Shown here: one piece after another, positions 31,793-32,725 of the stretch | Layout: each line of letters opens with the position of its first letter | Numbering within the stretch: the first letter of the stretch is position 1 | Source: an uncultured Bacilli bacterium | GTDB lineage: Bacteria; Bacillota_I; Bacilli_A; RFN20; CAG-288 | DNA length: 32,725 nt | Assembly (NCBI GenBank): GCA_944372245.1 | Contig: CALVYN010000007.1 | Location: 1-32,725 of the forward strand | Direction: 5' to 3' | Translations under genes and position numbers: made by a program | Notes under the pieces: model-generated | Seen by the model: only the letters and a program-made list of their open reading frames with translations | The model's database searches: none | Told to the model about the DNA's origin: nothing

Positions 31793-32725
<933 letters not shown>

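Overview
The window reads as the replication-terminus region of a GC-rich member of the Bacillota (Firmicutes). Gene content and synteny point there: tig-lon-engB, nusB-xseA-xseB-recN, xerD-deoB, and yqeG-yqeH-yqeK-rsfS next to parE-parC, plus a CIRCE (HrcA) operator. Actinobacteria of similar GC usually lack YqeH and ParE/ParC. A GC-rich relative of the Erysipelotrichia is a guess; the genus cannot be read from this sequence.

Layout. 1-220: terminator of an off-window gene and the glgP promoter. 221-3522 (+): glycogen phosphorylase and a Cof-type HAD phosphatase. 3519-5141 (-): a GT-C-type membrane glycosyltransferase, the only left-half gene on the minus strand; it shares stop-codon bases with the HAD gene. 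5142-5306: divergent promoters, and a tig leader ending in a terminator-like hairpin. 5307-10251 (+): trigger factor, then Lon, EngB and a Nudix hydrolase, with a CIRCE element lying over the lon promoter. 10252-16395 (+): LeuRS, Tex, an Asp23-like small protein and a spermidine-synthase-like methyltransferase-fold protein. 16401-20287 (+): NusB, exonuclease VII (XseA, XseB) and RecN. 20381-24470 (+): DNA polymerase IV, XerD, phosphopentomutase and an orphan solute-binding lipoprotein. 24471-25027: a gene-free AT-rich island. 25028-32725 (-): MTA/SAH nucleosidase, RsfS, a YqeK-type HD protein with a degenerate NadD domain, YqeH, YqeG, ParC and the C-terminal part of ParE.

The main discovery is the AT-rich island at 24471-25027. 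It contains a convincing 28-bp dif site at 24729-24756, the XerC/XerD chromosome-dimer resolution site. Six copies of a 31-bp near-palindrome flank it, three on each side, with additional degenerate copies. Gene polarity switches at this island: almost all genes to the left are on the plus strand and all genes to the right on the minus strand, both pointing at dif, as expected where two replichores meet. The palindromes look like binding sites of an unidentified dimeric, terminus-specific protein, or a new class of terminus repeat. The genes for XerD and topoisomerase IV, which both act on dif-proximal DNA in model bacteria, lie within about 8 kb of the site.

Other notable points are lon control by HrcA, hairpins directly upstream of the Shine-Dalgarno (SD) sequences of tig, lon and leuS, and a NadD domain that has lost its nucleotidyl-transfer motif while fused to an intact HD phosphohydrolase.
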